Shown here: piece by piece, positions 63,904 to 64,000 of the stretch
Layout of the letters: every line of letters starts with the position of its first letter
How positions within the stretch are numbered: the first letter of the stretch is position 1
The notes under the pieces: model-generated
Seen by the model: only the letters and a program-made list of their open reading frames with translations
Told to the model about the DNA's origin: nothing
Databases searched by the model: none
Position numbers and translations under genes: made by a program
NCBI RefSeq assembly: GCF_002198735.1
Contig: NZ_MWLO01000139.1
Location: 124,001-188,000 of the forward strand
Direction of reading: 5' to 3'
Length of the DNA: 64,000 nt
Origin: Ideonella sp. A 288
GTDB lineage: Bacteria > Pseudomonadota > Gammaproteobacteria > Burkholderiales > Burkholderiaceae_C

Positions 63904-64000
63904 CGGCCGCGCTGGAACAGGCTGTCCAGCTCCTTCAGGGTGATCTGGCGCCAGGTGGGGCGGCCGTGGTTGCATTGGTCGGCGCGGTCGGTGCGCTCCA
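63900..64000 (-). CDS. mutL: DNA mismatch repair protein MutL, C-terminal end only
   Basis: The last 32 codons of a gene continuing beyond the window. QCNHGRPTW is the invariant C-terminal motif of MutL, followed by the usual end [12 protein letters not shown]. MutL couples MutS mismatch recognition to downstream nuclease and helicase steps. The gene lies upstream of miaA on the same strand, as expected in proteobacteria. Confidence 0.92.
   Translation of the reverse strand, partial: ERTDRADQCNHGRPTWRQITLKELDSLFQRGR

Overview
The window looks like chromosomal DNA from a high-GC betaproteobacterium. The best match by gene content is the Burkholderiales, in the Leptothrix/Rubrivivax/Piscinibacter/Methylibium area. 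The evidence is the strong G/C bias at third codon positions, the glnA-ntrB-ntrC arrangement, folA-thyA, mutL near miaA, an rquA-frdABCD block and a moxR-mxaSACKL-type block. I saw no rRNA, tRNA, CRISPR array or complete mobile element. All names come from reading protein motifs, not from database searches.

Layout. 1-6.5 kb: end of a polysaccharide-lyase-like gene, a three-copy 74-bp repeat, a membrane acyltransferase-like protein, rlmB, a sirtuin, upp, and a convergent membrane GGDEF-EAL protein. 6.6-14.7 kb: a secreted S8 protease with a hexapeptide-repeat tail, an AIM24-family protein, then a tight overlapping series (beta-propeller, polysaccharide deacetylase, fatty acid hydroxylase/sterol desaturase, EI24-like membrane protein, molybdopterin-binding-domain protein). 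14.7-19.6 kb: nitrogen control, with glnA behind a likely sigma-54/NtrC promoter region, a small exported protein, and ntrB-ntrC. 19.6-21.1 kb: a hypothetical gene and exonuclease III.

21.1-32.7 kb is an accessory signalling block. It begins near a serine-recombinase remnant and ends near an IS91-type transposase remnant. It holds a 1701-residue histidine kinase with seven exactly spaced 132-residue PAS repeats, two stand-alone response regulators and a REC-GGDEF-EAL protein in one overlapping operon. A secreted Cache-domain protein and a methyl-accepting chemotaxis protein follow on the opposite strand.

33.0-38.6 kb: moxR-mxaS-mxaA-mxaC-mxaK-mxaL, the maturation genes of PQQ methanol dehydrogenase, but no dehydrogenase structural gene is in the window. 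38.7-42.5 kb: an SbcD-like nuclease and an SbcC/Rad50-like ATPase that lacks the zinc-hook Cys pair. 43.4-47.6 kb: rquA followed by frdABCD, a compact block for rhodoquinone synthesis and quinol:fumarate reduction. This is the most informative metabolic finding in the window and predicts fumarate respiration at low oxygen.

48.1-64.0 kb is mostly on the minus strand: DUF4337 protein, folA-thyA, an MsbA-like exporter, an acetyl-CoA hydrolase/transferase, a degenerate GGDEF protein, an AttEFGH/LolCDE-like ABC system (ATPase, FtsX permease, AttH/CrtC protein) with a di-iron metallo-beta-lactamase-fold gene between ATPase and permease, then miaA, a Bcr/CflA-type MFS pump, an rRNA pseudouridine synthase, a small unknown gene and the 3' end of mutL.
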